Made by a program: the position numbers and the translations under genes
Source: Alcanivorax nanhaiticus
GTDB lineage: Bacteria; Pseudomonadota; Gammaproteobacteria; Pseudomonadales; Alcanivoracaceae
Direction of reading: 5' to 3'
DNA: 64,000 nt
Assembly (NCBI RefSeq): GCF_000756665.1
Contig: NZ_ARXV01000016.1
Span: 34,959 to 98,958, forward strand
Part shown: one piece after another, positions 17,906 through 26,837 of the stretch
Layout: each line of letters opens with the position of its first letter
How positions within the stretch are numbered: the stretch's first letter is position 1
The notes under the pieces: generated by a model
What the model was told of the DNA's origin: nothing
Databases searched by the model: none
Seen by the model: only the letters and a program-made list of their open reading frames with translations

Positions 17906-19789
17906 ATGAACACCCCACATCCGTTTTCCCTGCCGCGGCGACGTTTCGTGCAGGGACTGGCGCTGGGTGCCGCCGGCCTGGGGCTGAGCCTCAGCCCTCG
18001 GCAACTGCTGGCGACTCAGGGACATACTGGCGCACCGGTGATCAGCGGTGACACCTTCCACCTGACACTGGGCGGCGCCGACGTGAACATCACCGGTAAG
18101 CCCCGTCAGGCCACCACCATCAATGGCATCGTGCCCGGCCCAACCTTGCGCTGGCGCGAGGGCGACACCGTCACCATCAAGGTCACCAACCTGCTACCAG
18201 AAACCAGTTCCATTCACTGGCATGGCCTGTTGTTGCCATTCCAGATGGATGGCGTGCCCGGCTTGTCCTTTGATGGCATCAAGCCCGGCGAAACCTTTAC
18301 TTATCAGTTTCCCATCGTGCAAAGCGGCACCTACTGGTACCACAGCCACTCGGGCTTTCAGGAGCAAACAGGTCTTTACGGCTCAATCATCATCGATCCG
18401 AAAACACCGGACCCTCAGCCCTTTGACCGCGAACAGGTCATCATGCTGTCGGACTGGAGCGATGAAGACCCGAAGCATATTTACGCCACGCTCAAGAAGG
18501 TCAGCCATTACTACAATTTCAACGAACGCACCGTGTTCGATACCCTGCGCGACTTCCGCGAGAAAGGTGTTCTGAAAACGCTCAAGGACCGGCACATGTG
18601 GAACACCATGCGCATGAGCGACCGCGATCTGGCCGATGTCACCGGCTACACCTATACCTACCTGATGAATGGCCAGAGCCCCAACGGCAACTGGACCTGT
18701 CAGTTCAATCCCGGTGAACGGATCAAGCTGCGCTTCATCAACGCCAGCGCCATGACTTTCTTTGATATCCGTATTCCCGGCCTCGACATGACCGTGGTGG
18801 CCATGGACGGGCAGCCGGTGAAGCCAGTGGATTTCCATGAGGTCCGGCTTGGCGTGGCCGAAACCCTGGACGTGATCGTGGCGCCCAAAGACGACCGCGC
18901 CTACACCCTGTTTGCCCAGAGCATCGACCGCTCCGGTTTTGCCCGTGGCACCCTCACCCCGGACCCGGCCTACACCGCCGAAGTCCCGGCCATGGATGAG
19001 CCGCCCCTGCTAGGCCATACCGAAATGGGTATGGGAAGCATGGATCACGGAACCATGAACCATGACATGGGCGACATGGACCACAGCACCATGGACCATG
19101 ACATGAGCAGCATGGACCACAACGCCATGAGTCATGAAGGCATGCAACACAACGGCATGGCCGTACCCTTTGCCATGGATCCGGCCAACCCGGATCTGGC
19201 ACCAAGAGACAGTGCGACCGAGCATCTGCCCAGCGAATTCGGCCCCGGTGTGGACATGCGCGCCATGGCCCCCGGCGAGATGCTCGCCGACCCCGGCATT
19301 GGCCTGCGCGACCGCGACTGGAAAGTGCTCACCTATGCGGATATGGAAACCGCCGGCGGACCACCGGACAGCCTCCATCCGGATCGAGAAATTGTACTGC
19401 ACCTGACCGGCAACATGAGCCGCTACATGTGGAGCTTCAACGGCATTCCCTTTGCCGATGCCCAACCCCTGGAGCTGTACCACAACGAACGGGTGCGCAT
19501 CACGCTGGTCAACGACACCATGATGACCCACCCCATTCACCTGCATGGCCTGTGGAGCGATCTGGAACTGGGGGATGGCAAGCTGCTGCGCAAGCACACC
19601 ATCACTGTGAAGCCCGGCGAGAAGCTCAGCTACCTGGTGCGTGCCGACGCGCTAGGTCGATGGGCCTATCACTGCCACCTGCTCTATCACATGGATGCGG
19701 GCATGTTCCGCGAAGTCCGCGTGATCGCCAAAGACGGCAGTCAATCCATGCCCGCCATGGATCACCATCAGCATGGGGAGGGCGCATGA
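17906..19789 (+). CDS. copA: Periplasmic multicopper oxidase CopA
   Basis: Protein of 627 residues with a Tat signal (PRRRFVQGLALGAAGLG) for export in folded form. Three cupredoxin domains carry the four copper motifs HWHG, HSHSG, HPIHLHG and HCHLLYHMDAGM. A Met/His-rich segment (about residues 372-415, repeated MDHxxM units) is typical of CopA/PcoA oxidases and binds extra Cu(I). It oxidises Cu(I) in the periplasm and sequesters copper. A GGAGA-type site lies upstream. Its stop overlaps the copB start. The same symbol is in use for the P-type ATPase upstream; they are different proteins. Confidence 0.95.
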   Translation: MNTPHPFSLPRRRFVQGLALGAAGLGLSLSPRQLLATQGHTGAPVISGDTFHLTLGGADVNITGKPRQATTINGIVPGPTLRWREGDTVTIKVTNLLPETSSIHWHGLLLPFQMDGVPGLSFDGIKPGETFTYQFPIVQSGTYWYHSHSGFQEQTGLYGSIIIDPKTPDPQPFDREQVIMLSDWSDEDPKHIYATLKKVSHYYNFNERTVFDTLRDFREKGVLKTLKDRHMWNTMRMSDRDLADVTGYTYTYLMNGQSPNGNWTCQFNPGERIKLRFINASAMTFFDIRIPGLDMTVVAMDGQPVKPVDFHEVRLGVAETLDVIVAPKDDRAYTLFAQSIDRSGFARGTLTPDPAYTAEVPAMDEPPLLGHTEMGMGSMDHGTMNHDMGDMDHSTMDHDMSSMDHNAMSHEGMQHNGMAVPFAMDPANPDLAPRDSATEHLPSEFGPGVDMRAMAPGEMLADPGIGLRDRDWKVLTYADMETAGGPPDSLHPDREIVLHLTGNMSRYMWSFNGIPFADAQPLELYHNERVRITLVNDTMMTHPIHLHGLWSDLELGDGKLLRKHTITVKPGEKLSYLVRADALGRWAYHCHLLYHMDAGMFREVRVIAKDGSQSMPAMDHHQHGEGA

Positions 19790-20523
19790 TGAATATGATC
19801 AAGAAGGTACTCCCTGCCATCGCGCTCACCTTGAGCACACAAACTGCACTCGCCATGAGCGAGCACCCCATGTGGGTGGGCCAGGTCATTCTCGATCAGC
19901 TGGAAATCCGAGATGCGGACGAAGGCAGGGTCATGGCCTGGGAGCTGGATGCCTGGTACGGCGGCGACTTGAACAAACTGTACTTTGCCAGCGAGGGCGA
20001 GCGGCTCATGGCACCGGAGGAGGATGAAGAAGACCCGGCGACCGAAGGGGCTGAAACGCGACTGGCCTGGAGCCGCGCCCTTTCTCCCAACTGGGACTGG
20101 CAGCTTGGCGTACGGCGCGACTGGCAACCTGATGATCCGAACCGCGACTGGGGCAGCATCGGCCTGCAGGGACTCGCTCCCTACTGGTTCGAGGTCAACA
20201 CCCACCTGTTCGTTGGCGAAGACGGCCTGAGCAACCTGCGCCTGGAAGCCGAATACGAACTGATGTTCACCCAGAAGCTGGTGCTGGTTCCCAGCCTTGA
20301 GGCGAATCTGTATGGCAAGGAGGACGACGAGCTTGGTGTTGGCAAGGGTCTGGCGGATATCGAAGCTGGACTGCGGTTACGCTACGAGATTCGCCGGGAA
20401 ATAGCCCCCTACATCGGTGTGAACTGGGAGAAACAGTACGGTGATACCGCTGACTTTACCCGTAACGCTGGCGGCAAGACTGAAGAAGGCAGCGTGGTGG
20501 CCGGTATCCGTCTCTGGTTCTGA
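19786..20523 (+). CDS. copB: Copper-resistance outer-membrane protein CopB
   Basis: Protein of 245 residues from the ATG at 19786, preceded by GGGGAGG and overlapping the CopA stop by 4 nt. Signal peptide to about residue 23 (TQTALA), then the CopB/PcoB barrel with recognisable ILDQLEIRDADEGRVMAWELDAWYGGD, TRLAWSRALSPNWDWQLGVR and LRLRYEIRREIAPYIGV stretches and a C-terminal Phe. Unlike many CopB proteins it lacks the long MDH-repeat N-terminal region; the Met/His repeats here are only in CopA. Presumably helps remove copper across the outer membrane. The frame is open far upstream inside copA but those residues are not CopB-like. Confidence 0.93.
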   Translation: MMNMIKKVLPAIALTLSTQTALAMSEHPMWVGQVILDQLEIRDADEGRVMAWELDAWYGGDLNKLYFASEGERLMAPEEDEEDPATEGAETRLAWSRALSPNWDWQLGVRRDWQPDDPNRDWGSIGLQGLAPYWFEVNTHLFVGEDGLSNLRLEAEYELMFTQKLVLVPSLEANLYGKEDDELGVGKGLADIEAGLRLRYEIRREIAPYIGVNWEKQYGDTADFTRNAGGKTEEGSVVAGIRLWF

Positions 20524-20590
20524 TCGCAATACAACGGGTTGGGCCCGCTAAAGGCCCACCCGCATCACATCGTTAGTTTGAACAGGGGCT

Positions 20591-20629
20591 ACCAGCCATC
20601 CGCTTGCCTCACCGGCGATGCTGGCTGGT
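20591..20629. other. Hairpin between copB and cytochrome c gene
   Basis: ACCAGCCATC and GATGCTGGCTGGT form an imperfect stem with a loop of about 16 nt. It has no T-tract and may adjust the ratio of copB to cytochrome mRNA. Confidence 0.45.
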
Positions 20630-20650
20630 GTTTCCCGGCAAGGAGATACC

Positions 20651-21205
20651 ATGAAAACCGTACTTGTAACATTGCTCGCACTTGTCGTTCTGGGCCTGGC
20701 GGCCGCGGCGGCATTGATGTTCAGCGGCAGCTATAACTTTGCCGCCGACGAGCCCCATTGGGGCATCACCGAAAAGCTCATTGCCAGCGCCCGTCACCAC
20801 GCCATCGACCGGCGCGCCAGCGAGATCGAGGTACCTGATGACCTGGACAACCCGGCACGACTTCGCCGTGGCGCAGAGCATTATCAGCCCATGTGCGCCG
20901 GCTGCCACCTGGCCCCTGGCATGGACGACACGGAACTGCGTGCCGGCCTGTATCCGCAGCCCCCGGCACTGACAGAGCACGGCATCCACAATGCCGCCAG
21001 TGCGTTCTGGACCATCAAGCACGGCATCAAGATGAGCGGCATGCCCGCCTGGGGCGCCAGCCATGATGATGAGTCTCTGTGGGACATGGTCGCCTTGCTG
21101 AAAACGCTGCCGGGCATGACAGAAGAGGAATGGAAAATATTAACCGGTGGTGATGAAAAATCGGGAACCCCCACAGGCCATGAGCATCATGACCATGCCC
21201 ACTAA
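20651..21205 (+). CDS. Membrane-anchored c-type cytochrome of copper cluster
   Basis: Protein of 184 residues from the ATG at 20651 with AAGGAGA upstream. It has an N-terminal membrane anchor or signal (residues 3-25), one heme-binding CAGCH motif, and a likely axial Met in MSGMPAWG. The tail ends in a His-rich HEHHDHAH stretch, suited to metal binding. Cytochromes of this kind are frequent next to cop genes and may take electrons from CopA-catalysed Cu(I) oxidation. The electron partner is not identified. Confidence 0.88.
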   Translation: MKTVLVTLLALVVLGLAAAAALMFSGSYNFAADEPHWGITEKLIASARHHAIDRRASEIEVPDDLDNPARLRRGAEHYQPMCAGCHLAPGMDDTELRAGLYPQPPALTEHGIHNAASAFWTIKHGIKMSGMPAWGASHDDESLWDMVALLKTLPGMTEEEWKILTGGDEKSGTPTGHEHHDHAH

Positions 21206-21226
21206 ACTACGTTAGTTCTGCCTAAC

Positions 21227-21262
21227 AAAAAGGCCGCATCCCAGTATTGGATGCGGCCTTTT
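21227..21262. terminator. Bidirectional rho-independent terminator
   Basis: AAAAGGCCGCATCC and GGATGCGGCCTTTT form a perfect 14-bp stem around a short loop, with A- and T-tracts. It ends both the cytochrome gene and the carbonic anhydrase gene that faces it. Confidence 0.93.
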
Positions 21263-21278
21263 GATTTTCTGCAGCGGC

Positions 21279-21926
21279 TTAGTTCGAACAGCTGTCGTAC
21301 TCGTTGTTTTCCAGGGTGCGCAGCTCTTTGTTGCCCTGGATCTGAATGTCCAGATCCTGTAGCACGCCATCACCGATGCCATACACCCAACCGTGGATGG
21401 TCAGCTCCTGACCGCGACGCCAGGCCTCCTGAACTACGGTGGTATTGGACACATTGATCACCTGACGGGCCACGTTAAGCTCACACATCTTATCCAGACG
21501 CGCTTGGTCATCCGGCAGTTCGGCCAGCTTCTTGCGGTTACGCAGGTACAGTTCACGCACCTGGCGCAGCCAATTGTCGATCAGGCCGTGGGGCTCGTCT
21601 TCCATGGACGCTTTCACGCCACCACAGCCGTAGTGCCCCACCACCATGATGTGCTTCACCTTGAGCACATCCACCGCGAATTGCAGCACGGACAGCAGGT
21701 TCAGGTCGGTATGATTGACCAGGTTGGCCACATTACGGTGAACAAACAGTTCACCGGGCATCAGGCCCACCACCTCATTGGCCGGTACGCGGGAATCCGC
21801 ACAACCGATCCACAGGAATTCCGGGCTTTGCTGCTGACCCAGCGCCTCGAAGAAACCCGGATGCTGTTTCTCGATCTCGACACGCCACTTTTGATTATTG
21901 GAAAACAGTTCAGGCAGGGTTTTCAT
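21279..21926 (-). CDS. can: Beta-class carbonic anhydrase
   Basis: Protein of 215 residues that interconverts CO2 and bicarbonate. Zinc ligands and the conserved Asp-Arg pair are in GCADSRVPANEVV, and the His and Cys ligands in VVGHYGCGGVKA. The length and the LPELFSNNQKWR N-terminus match the proteobacterial Can enzyme. The stop is 16 nt from the shared terminator. moaA lies upstream on the same strand, 53 nt away. Confidence 0.96.
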   Translation of the reverse strand: MKTLPELFSNNQKWRVEIEKQHPGFFEALGQQQSPEFLWIGCADSRVPANEVVGLMPGELFVHRNVANLVNHTDLNLLSVLQFAVDVLKVKHIMVVGHYGCGGVKASMEDEPHGLIDNWLRQVRELYLRNRKKLAELPDDQARLDKMCELNVARQVINVSNTTVVQEAWRRGQELTIHGWVYGIGDGVLQDLDIQIQGNKELRTLENNEYDSCSN

Positions 21927-21979
21927 GGTCTCTCGCTTATTTCACGCATTCACACTGCATGCAACAGGCATGCATACGG

Positions 21980-22993
21980 TTAACCACCAGTCATATTCAT
22001 GAATCGTACCAGTTGCTCACCCTGATCAAGACTGAAGTCATGGCGCTCCGGCTTGATCGCCATGGCGCCAATGATGGCGTCGCGAAGGGGGCCGTCATCG
22101 TCCGGGTGAGCGCGAAGCACCGCGCGCAGATCCACGCTGTGCTCATGACCCAAGCACAAGAGCATACGCCCCTCCGCCGTGACCCGCACTCGATTACACA
22201 ATTCGCAAAAATTTTGGGAATGCGGGGAAATAAAACCGATCCGGCTGTCGCTGCCGGGCACCCGCCAATAACGGGACGGTCCCCCGGTTTTCTCTGCCAG
22301 CGGCACCAGATTCAGCCGGGCAGAAAGGTCATCGCGCAATTGCGCGGAGGACACGAATTCAAGGCCACGGTCATGCTCGGTGATCTGACCCAGCGGCATT
22401 TCCTCGATAAAGGAGATATCCAGCCCCTTCTCCAGGGCAAAATCCACCAGGGCCGGGACCTCTTGGTGGTTGCGACCGCGCAAGATCACACTGTTCAACT
22501 TGATCCGCCGGAAGCCCGCCTGCCGGGCCGCCTCAATCCCCGCCAGCACCTGGTTCAGATCACCGGTCCGGGTCAACTGGCGAAACAAATCCGGATTCAG
22601 GGAGTCCAGACTGATGTTGATCCGGTCCAGCCCTGCTGCCTTCAATTCATCGGCATAGCGGTCGAGCCGGGAACCATTGGTGGTCATATTTAGTTCACCA
22701 AGCCCCGGGATGGCACCAATATCGTGCACCAATTGCGCCACATCACGGCGCACCAGAGGCTCACCACCCGTCAGCCGGATCTTCCGGACGCCAAGATCCA
22801 CCAGGACACGAGCAAGGCGTCCCATCTCTTCCAGGGTCAGCACCTGGGCCCGTGGCACAAAGGTCATGTCCTCCGCCATGCAGTACACACAGCGGAAATC
22901 GCAGCGGTCAGTCACCGACAGCCGGACGTAATCAATGATGCGCCCAAAACGGTCCTGCAACACTGCAGGCGGGGCTTGATCTGCGCTCTTCAT
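21980..22993 (-). CDS. moaA: GTP 3',8-cyclase, molybdenum cofactor biosynthesis
   Basis: Protein of 337 residues that starts molybdopterin synthesis from GTP together with MoaC. The N-terminal radical-SAM cluster is CDFRCVYC, and GGEPLVRRD and SLDSLNPD follow. The C-terminal second cluster is in [20 protein letters not shown]. The protein ends in the Gly-Gly tail (MTGG) required in MoaA. moeA and moaB are 16 kb away, and moaC, moaD and moaE are not in the window, so the pathway is dispersed. Confidence 0.97.
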   Translation of the reverse strand: MKSADQAPPAVLQDRFGRIIDYVRLSVTDRCDFRCVYCMAEDMTFVPRAQVLTLEEMGRLARVLVDLGVRKIRLTGGEPLVRRDVAQLVHDIGAIPGLGELNMTTNGSRLDRYADELKAAGLDRINISLDSLNPDLFRQLTRTGDLNQVLAGIEAARQAGFRRIKLNSVILRGRNHQEVPALVDFALEKGLDISFIEEMPLGQITEHDRGLEFVSSAQLRDDLSARLNLVPLAEKTGGPSRYWRVPGSDSRIGFISPHSQNFCELCNRVRVTAEGRMLLCLGHEHSVDLRAVLRAHPDDDGPLRDAIIGAMAIKPERHDFSLDQGEQLVRFMNMTGG

Positions 22994-23175
22994 GCCCTCA
23001 CTTTAGCAAACTGTGGGCCAGAGAAGCGAAAGCCTCACCTGACCACGTTTATCGGTTCCTGACCGCCCCGGTTGGTCAGGCCGGGCGCGCTATTGTTAGA
23101 ATGTGCGTCTTTACGGGTGTTGCGGCCCCTTTTTGGCCGCCGCATTCCAAATTCATCTACCCCAAAAGGGTTTCC

Positions 23176-23664
23176 ATGCAAATTTCTGAAAACGCCGTAG
23201 TGTCCATCCACTACACCCTGACCAACAGCGCCGGCCAGACCATTGATTCCTCCATCGAGCGTGGCGAACCCCTGGCGTACCTGCACGGTGCCGGCAACAT
23301 CATCCCCGGCCTGGAAAACGCCCTGATCGGCAAGCAGGCTGGCGACAAGCTGGATGTGACCGTTTCCCCGGAAGAAGGTTACGGCGAGCGTCACGAGCAG
23401 CTGATTCAGCAAGTGCCGAAGAGCGCTTTCGAGGGCAGCGAAGACAACCTGCAACCAGGCATGCAGTTCCAGGCCCAAACTGAAGCTGGCCCGCGCATCT
23501 TCACCATCACCGCTGTAGAAGGCGACGAAGTCACCGTAGACGGCAACCACCCGCTGGCCGGTGAGACCCTGAACTTCGCCGTAGAGATCACCGAAGTGCG
23601 TGAAGCCTCTGACGAAGAAAAAGAGCACGGCCACGTACACGGCCCGGGCGGCCACGATCACTGA
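23176..23664 (+). CDS. slyD: FKBP-type peptidyl-prolyl isomerase, SlyD-like
   Basis: Protein of 162 residues from the ATG at 23176, with an FKBP domain interrupted by the IF chaperone insert (about residues 65-130). The N-terminal VVSIHYTLTNSAGQTIDSS and the GNIIPGLENALIGKQAGD stretches are diagnostic. A short His-rich tail (HGHVHGPGGHDH) could bind Ni or Zn, as in SlyD, which assists nickel insertion into hydrogenase. The tail is shorter than the E. coli one. The frame is open upstream to 23101 but those residues are not family-like. Confidence 0.94.
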   Translation: MQISENAVVSIHYTLTNSAGQTIDSSIERGEPLAYLHGAGNIIPGLENALIGKQAGDKLDVTVSPEEGYGERHEQLIQQVPKSAFEGSEDNLQPGMQFQAQTEAGPRIFTITAVEGDEVTVDGNHPLAGETLNFAVEITEVREASDEEKEHGHVHGPGGHDH

Positions 23665-23674
23665 TCGTTGCTAA

Positions 23675-23727
23675 CCCAGCGCCATAAAAAAGGCTCCCTA
23701 TCGGGAGCCTTTTTTATGGCGCTGGGG
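23675..23727. terminator. Very long perfect bidirectional terminator
   Basis: A stem of about 24 bp, from CCCAGCGCCAT through A6 and GGCTCCC, pairs perfectly with its inverted copy around a four- to five-base loop. It has A- and T-tracts inside the stem and lies between slyD and the facing methyltransferase gene. Confidence 0.93.
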
Positions 23728-23735
23728 ACCTGACA

Positions 23736-24410
23736 CTAAATACCAGGAGCCGGACGAACCACACCGCTGAACAGCCCCATGCAGCCGAAAGGCTGCACAG
23801 ACACGTTATCCAACCGACGTTCCAGTTCCAGCTTCAAGCCATCTAGAGAGTCGTCCTGATTGGAAAACACACCCTTGATGTTATAAAGCTTCATCAACCC
23901 TTTCGCCATCATGAAACGCTCTACCCCGCCTTGAAGCAAAGTCGCGCCAAACACCCTTGCCCCGGGATTCATCAACGGCAGGAGATTATCCAGCGCCTTC
24001 GCCTTTTCTGGCATGCTGCCAGGCAAACAATGCAGCAACAGATTCATCGCCAGCGAATCAAAACGCTCCCCATTGAATGACTGCGGCTCCAGAACATTGC
24101 AGCGTTGCGTTTGCGGTTGAAAGCGCTGAATACGATCCGCGCAGGCAGAAAGGCTGTTCGGGTTCAGGTCCATCAGCACAATGCGCGGCTGTGCAGAAGG
24201 AAATAACACCTTGTCCAGGAAATAGCCGGTGCCCACACCCACATCCAGATGATTACTGGTGATGTGTTGCTGGTAGTTAGCCAGCAACGCGCTGGACGGA
24301 CACTTCCATAACCAGCGACAAGACAAGCCCAACACGGCCTGGTCATAGAGCTTCAAGGTCAACGGCGTGTAGATCGCCTGACCGGCGTGCGCAGCATCCT
24401 TGTGCATCAT
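23736..24410 (-). CDS. Class I SAM-dependent methyltransferase
   Basis: Protein of 224 residues with a SAM motif DVGVGTGYFLDKVL near residues 56-69, an acidic residue ending strand 2 (LMDLNPNSL) and FDSLAMNLLLHCLPG as motif III. The N-terminal YTPLTLKLYDQAVLGLSCRWLWKCP stretch is typical of a family of small bacterial methyltransferases of unknown substrate. It is followed by 119 nt without an obvious signal before cobQ begins on the same strand in the 3' direction of transcription of the cobalamin operon. Substrate unknown. Confidence 0.8.
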   Translation of the reverse strand: MMHKDAAHAGQAIYTPLTLKLYDQAVLGLSCRWLWKCPSSALLANYQQHITSNHLDVGVGTGYFLDKVLFPSAQPRIVLMDLNPNSLSACADRIQRFQPQTQRCNVLEPQSFNGERFDSLAMNLLLHCLPGSMPEKAKALDNLLPLMNPGARVFGATLLQGGVERFMMAKGLMKLYNIKGVFSNQDDSLDGLKLELERRLDNVSVQPFGCMGLFSGVVRPAPGI

Positions 24411-24529
24411 TTTCTCCCTGTTTGTCAGGGCATGAAGTTACAACATGCGTCACTGGAAAGCACTCATCCCTTATCGAGCAACAGAATGCCCCACCTCACC
24501 CAAACGAAAGAGGACGTCCTATAGCGCAA

Positions 24530-25972
24530 CTACTGTATTTGCGATAGCAATAGCGTCATATCCATGGAGGCATCAATCATGTCCGCCAGACGGTCAAGAT
24601 CCTGCTGACGGTGCGCGTCGTAATCCACCGCTGCCGCCGTCCTTAATCCAGCCCACTGCAAGATGCTATCCGCCGCCGGGGCATGATCGAACAGACCATG
24701 CAGGTAACACCCCATCACCTGACCATCCGCGCTGATCGCTCCGTCATGGTCATCCCCGAGTCTCAACATCGGGCGGGACAAGGCCGCACCCTCCGTCACC
24801 CCGTTGTGGATTTCATAGCCATGAATCGGCGTGTCACTAGGCAGAAAAAGCCCCGTCACGTTGCGCAGCTGCTTGCCAGCCACCAGACGCGTCGACATGG
24901 ATAACCAGCCGAGCCCCTCACTGCTGCCTGGCTCACTCTCCAGCCCTTCGGGATCATCAATACGCTCACCGAGCATTTGAAACCCGCCACAAATCCCCAG
25001 CACCTTACCGCCATAACGCAGGTGCCGTTGGATCTGCTTATCCCATCCTTGCTCACGAAGAAAGGCCAGATCGGCACGGGTCGCCTTGCTGCCGGGTAGA
25101 ATCACCAGATCCGCCTGCGGCCACGGCTCGCCCATTTTGACAAAGTGCAGATTCACTTTCGGATGCAGACGCAGCGGATCGAAATCATTGTGGTTGCTCA
25201 TGCGCGGCAACACCGGCACCACCACATTGAGCGACGCTTCTTCATGGTCGCCCTGCTCGTCCACCGCATCTTCCGCATCCAGGGTAAGGCCATGCAGATA
25301 GGGCAGCACGCCGAACACCGGTTTTTCAGTGCGCGCTTCCAGCCAGTCGAGCCCACCCTGCAACAAGGACAGGTCGCCACGAAAACGGTTGATGACAAAA
25401 CCCAGCGTGCGTTGCTGCTCGCTTTCCGGTAACAGATCCAGCGTTCCGACCAGATGCGCAAACACACCGCCACGATCGATATCAGCCACCAGAATCACCG
25501 GGCAATCCACCCTCTCGGCAAAGCCCATGTTGGCAATATCGTTGTCACGCAGATTGATTTCGGCAGGGCTGCCCGCACCCTCCACGATGACCACATCGTA
25601 GCGGGAGCAGAGCGCCTCCCATGCCGCCAGCACCGCTTCACTGGCAGTCTTTTTATAAGCGTGATAATCCAGCGCCTGCATATTGCCCAGCACCTGGCCG
25701 CGAATAATCACCTGCGCACCCATATCGGTTTGCGGCTTCAGCAAGACCGGATTCATGTCGCTATGCGGCTCGATGCCACAGGCCAACGCCTGCAATGCAG
25801 TGGACCGACCGATCTCGCCACCATCCACGGTCACCGCACTATTCAGCGCCATATTCTGCGGCTTGAACGGCGCCACCGAATAACCCCGCCGCGCAAACCA
25901 GCGACACAGCGCCGCCACCACCGTGCTCTTCCCCGCATCAGAAGTGCAGCCCTGGACCATCAGTGTCAGCAT
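24530..25972 (-). CDS. cobQ: Cobyric acid synthase
   Basis: Protein of 480 residues that amidates four side chains of adenosylcobyrinate a,c-diamide. The N-terminal dethiobiotin-synthetase-like ATPase starts [16 protein letters not shown] with its P-loop. The C-terminal glutamine amidotransferase domain has the nucleophile in [10 protein letters not shown] and a later His in CYLHGLFDH. The ATG at 25972 gives the family N-terminus; a GTG at 25978 is possible, and neither has a good ribosome site. Its upstream spacer to cobO holds heptamer repeats. Confidence 0.95.
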   Translation of the reverse strand: MLTLMVQGCTSDAGKSTVVAALCRWFARRGYSVAPFKPQNMALNSAVTVDGGEIGRSTALQALACGIEPHSDMNPVLLKPQTDMGAQVIIRGQVLGNMQALDYHAYKKTASEAVLAAWEALCSRYDVVIVEGAGSPAEINLRDNDIANMGFAERVDCPVILVADIDRGGVFAHLVGTLDLLPESEQQRTLGFVINRFRGDLSLLQGGLDWLEARTEKPVFGVLPYLHGLTLDAEDAVDEQGDHEEASLNVVVPVLPRMSNHNDFDPLRLHPKVNLHFVKMGEPWPQADLVILPGSKATRADLAFLREQGWDKQIQRHLRYGGKVLGICGGFQMLGERIDDPEGLESEPGSSEGLGWLSMSTRLVAGKQLRNVTGLFLPSDTPIHGYEIHNGVTEGAALSRPMLRLGDDHDGAISADGQVMGCYLHGLFDHAPAADSILQWAGLRTAAAVDYDAHRQQDLDRLADMIDASMDMTLLLSQIQ

Positions 25973-25984
25973 GACCACGACCCG

Positions 25985-26145
25985 GAGTTGAAAGTGGAAA
26001 GTTCAAAGTTGAAACGCGATCCGATGCCTTCCGGAATCACAGCGACGAGGCCGCGCCCAGACAGCAAGCCGCGACCGCAGCCCCGAATAAAGGCAGCGTT
26101 TTGCGCATTTTTTATTTTTAAACTTTCAACTTTAAACTTTGAACG
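25985..26145. repeat. Heptamer inverted repeat, AAGTNNA type (copy B1)
   Basis: The left arm has units GAGTTGA, AAGTGGA, AAGTTCA, AAGTTGA. The right arm has TTAAACT, TTCAACT, TTAAACT, TTGAACG, with strict 7-nt spacing. The interior includes GAGGCCGCGCCC but no matching central half. It lies between cobO and cobQ, within 15 nt of the cobQ start. Confidence 0.8.
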
Positions 26146-26185
26146 TCTCGCCACAACCTCACGCCCATCCATTTCGGGTTTTCGC

Positions 26186-26216
26186 TGTTAACTATTCACT
26201 TTTAACTATTCACTAA
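26186..26216. repeat. Heptamer tandem TTAACTA/TTCACTT (copy D1) over the cobO stop
   Basis: Units TTAACTA, TTCACTT, TTAACTA, TTCACTA occur in strict 7-nt phase without an inverted partner close by. The TAG stop of cobO (26213-26215) is part of the last unit. A matching set on the other strand occurs at 49840-49868. Confidence 0.7.
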
Positions 26217-26824
26217 AGCTCGACGCCCTTCTGCGCCTTCACTCCCTGATCCTTAAACGCATGCTTCACCACTTTCATTTCGGTCACGGTGTCGGCCAGT
26301 TCGATCAGTTCCTTTGGCGCATAGCGCCCGGTGACGACGGCGTGCTGCATGGCGGGGCGATTCTGCAAATCATCCAGCACCCGGTCCAGGTCGATATACT
26401 CGTAGCGCAACGCGATGTTCAGTTCGTCCAGCAGCACAAGATCGTAGCTGTCGTCCTGCAGCATGTTGGCGGCAATGTCCCAGGCGGCATTGGCGGCCGC
26501 CACATCCCGCTCGCGATCCTGGGTATCCCAGGTATAGCCTTCGCCCATGACGTGATAATCCACGTTGGGCAGATCACGAAAGAACGCTTCTTCGCCGGTG
26601 CTGAATGCGCCTTTGATGAATTGCACCACGCCCACTTTCATACCGTGGCCCAATGCCCGGGCCAGCATGCCAAAACCGGAACTGCTCTTGCCCTTGCCGG
26701 GACCGGTGAGCACCAGCAAGATGCCCTGCTCCTTGTCCGCATTGGCAATACGTTCACGCATGATTTGCTGCTTCTTTTCCATCCGCCAGGCATGACGCTC
26801 CTGACTCTTCGGATCTTGTCTCAT
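26213..26824 (-). CDS. cobO: Cob(I)yrinic acid a,c-diamide adenosyltransferase
   Basis: Protein of 203 residues of the CobO/BtuR type that adds the upper adenosyl ligand to the corrinoid. P-loop GPGKGKSSSGFG, VGVVQFIKGA, LLDELNIALRY and RPAMQHAVVTGRYAP are all diagnostic. The ATG at 26824 has AGGA upstream and lies 13 nt after cobB; the frame runs open into cobB but that part is not family-like. It is part of the riboswitch-headed operon. The stop codon lies in a heptamer repeat unit. Confidence 0.96.
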   Translation of the reverse strand: MRQDPKSQERHAWRMEKKQQIMRERIANADKEQGILLVLTGPGKGKSSSGFGMLARALGHGMKVGVVQFIKGAFSTGEEAFFRDLPNVDYHVMGEGYTWDTQDRERDVAAANAAWDIAANMLQDDSYDLVLLDELNIALRYEYIDLDRVLDDLQNRPAMQHAVVTGRYAPKELIELADTVTEMKVVKHAFKDQGVKAQKGVEL

Positions 26825-26837
26825 TGTCCTGCTCTCG

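Noticed and set aside
19429..20523. Long start for copB at 19429
   Set aside because: The first 119 codons overlap the end of the CopA oxidase in another frame and are not CopB-like; the ATG at 19786 has a ribosome site and signal peptide.
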